Positions 63,322 through 64,000 of a stretch of DNA of 64,000 bases are shown piece by piece. The notes beneath the pieces were generated by a model that saw only the letters and a program-made list of their open reading frames with translations, was not told the origin of the DNA and searched no databases. This DNA is from Rhodococcus sp. (in: high G+C Gram-positive bacteria) (GTDB taxonomy: Bacteria; Actinomycetota; Actinomycetes; Mycobacteriales; Mycobacteriaceae), in contig JAAZAD010000348.1 of assembly GCA_012514505.1 (NCBI GenBank), positions 1-64,000 on the forward strand. Reading direction: 5' to 3'. Numbering within the stretch: the first letter of the stretch is position 1; each line of letters begins with the position of its first letter. A program made the translations under genes and the position numbers.

Positions 63322-64000
63322 TCACATACGAATGAAGTCGGCGACGCGCTCGCCGATCATCAGGGTGGTCGCATGGGGGCCACGGCTGGGCACCCGCGGC
63401 ATTGCCGAGGAATCCGCAATGTACAGGCCCTCGACTCCTTTGACACGGCACCGTTCGTCGACAACGGCATCACGGTCGGCGTCGTCACCCATACGGCAGG
63501 TGCTCGACAGGTGCTGGGAGGTCGCGAGGTGGCGGAGCATCCACCCGTCGGTGTCTTCCACTTCCGGCGTCTCTGCAATCCGTCGCATACTTGCAGACTC
63601 GAGGATGTGCCTCGCCTCGGAGATCCCCTGCCGTAGGTGGCGTCGGTCCGCCTCCGACTCGAGGTAGCGGTACTCGATCTGCGGAGCGACATCCGGATCC
63701 GCTGACACCATACGTATGCTTCCGCGGGATCGAGACTTCATGAGTCCCACACCGACATACCTGTTCGCCTCGCCCGATCCGGGCACAAGCTGATCGAAAC
63801 CTGCTGTGTACGGACGTATTTCGATGTCTTCCATGTTCAGACAGACTTCGAGAGCAGGGCAATCGTCACTGCGCCGAAGTTGTTCGACGGCACGGACGGG
63901 AATCAGCACCTCAGGATGGTCGGCGGCGGAGCGACCGACACCCGAGAGGTCGCTGACTACCGTAATACCGTGTTGTGCAAGCTCTCTCGAATCTCCGATA
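63322..64000 (-). CDS. GMC-family oxidoreductase, C-terminal part (cut by window edge)
   Basis: About 225 residues are visible and the frame stays open to the edge. At the edge the protein reads GDSRELAQHGITVVSDLSGVGRSAADHPEVLI, the conserved GMC stretch LSGIG..LxxxGI.VV.DLPGVG..L.DH. Later come GSIRMVSADPDVAPQIEYRYL, the active-site region HLSSTCRMGDDADRDAVVDERCRVKGVEGLYIADSSAMPRVPSRGPHATTLMIGERVADFIR (read in pieces), with the catalytic His of SQHLSSTCRMG. Choline dehydrogenase-like enzymes belong here, which would suit the amino-alcohol theme, but the substrate is unproven. Confidence 0.88.
   Translation of the reverse strand, partial: IGDSRELAQHGITVVSDLSGVGRSAADHPEVLIPVRAVEQLRRSDDCPALEVCLNMEDIEIRPYTAGFDQLVPGSGEANRYVGVGLMKSRSRGSIRMVSADPDVAPQIEYRYLESEADRRHLRQGISEARHILESASMRRIAETPEVEDTDGWMLRHLATSQHLSSTCRMGDDADRDAVVDERCRVKGVEGLYIADSSAMPRVPSRGPHATTLMIGERVADFIRM

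Overview
This window comes from a high-GC actinobacterium. It is most likely a Rhodococcus or a close mycolic-acid relative: gene content and order match rhodococcal and mycobacterial loci, GTG/TTG starts are frequent, and the genes are packed in overlapping operons. The left edge holds the 5' end of rpsJ (ribosomal protein S10) on the minus strand. The right edge cuts a GMC-family oxidoreductase.

Region 1 (about 0.7-43.6 kb) looks like a nonribosomal-peptide cluster. A DrrA/DrrB/DrrC-type ABC exporter (703-3394) is followed by a small two-repeat secreted protein and a secreted class-2 lipase. Next comes a tight plus-strand operon (5214-9548). It encodes a chorismate mutase-like protein (PapB type), a PabA-PabB fusion (aminodeoxychorismate synthase, PapA type), a prephenate dehydrogenase-like protein (PapC type) and an AurF-family di-iron N-oxygenase whose metal ligands are all visible. 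The expected route is chorismate to 4-aminophenylalanine and then to its N-hydroxy or 4-nitro form. Facing this operon, with only 28 bp between the stop codons, is one 33.8-kb NRPS gene (11,256 aa). I read nine modules: Cstarter-A-T-E / C-A-T / C-(A remnant)-A-T / C-A-T / C-(A remnant)-A-T / C-A-T / C-A-T / C-A-T-E / C-A-T-E. It ends in an epimerase domain without a thioesterase. A short coupled reading frame precedes its TTG start. The likely product is an N-acylated nonapeptide with D-residues at positions 1, 8 and possibly 9, containing an N-oxygenated aminophenylalanine. I cannot name it.

Region 2 (44.1-55.1 kb) is a leucine/isovalerate (and probably itaconate) catabolic locus with the layout known from Mycobacterium tuberculosis Rv2498c-Rv2506. 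It holds accD1, accA1, an acyl-CoA dehydrogenase, a MaoC hydratase and a CitE-like lyase, and it ends with an acetoacetyl-CoA synthetase. All are minus strand and mostly overlap. A divergent TetR regulator, a GlsB/YeaQ-type membrane protein and a FadD35-like acyl-CoA synthetase follow.

Region 3 (55.3-64 kb) is a compact ethanolamine catabolic locus: APC-family permease, EutB, EutC, a DUF779 protein, acetaldehyde dehydrogenase and a GAF-domain regulator. No EutA reactivase or microcompartment genes are visible. Two near-identical 53-bp palindromic elements lie just behind minus-strand genes in this part. No rRNA, tRNA, CRISPR array or insertion sequence was seen.
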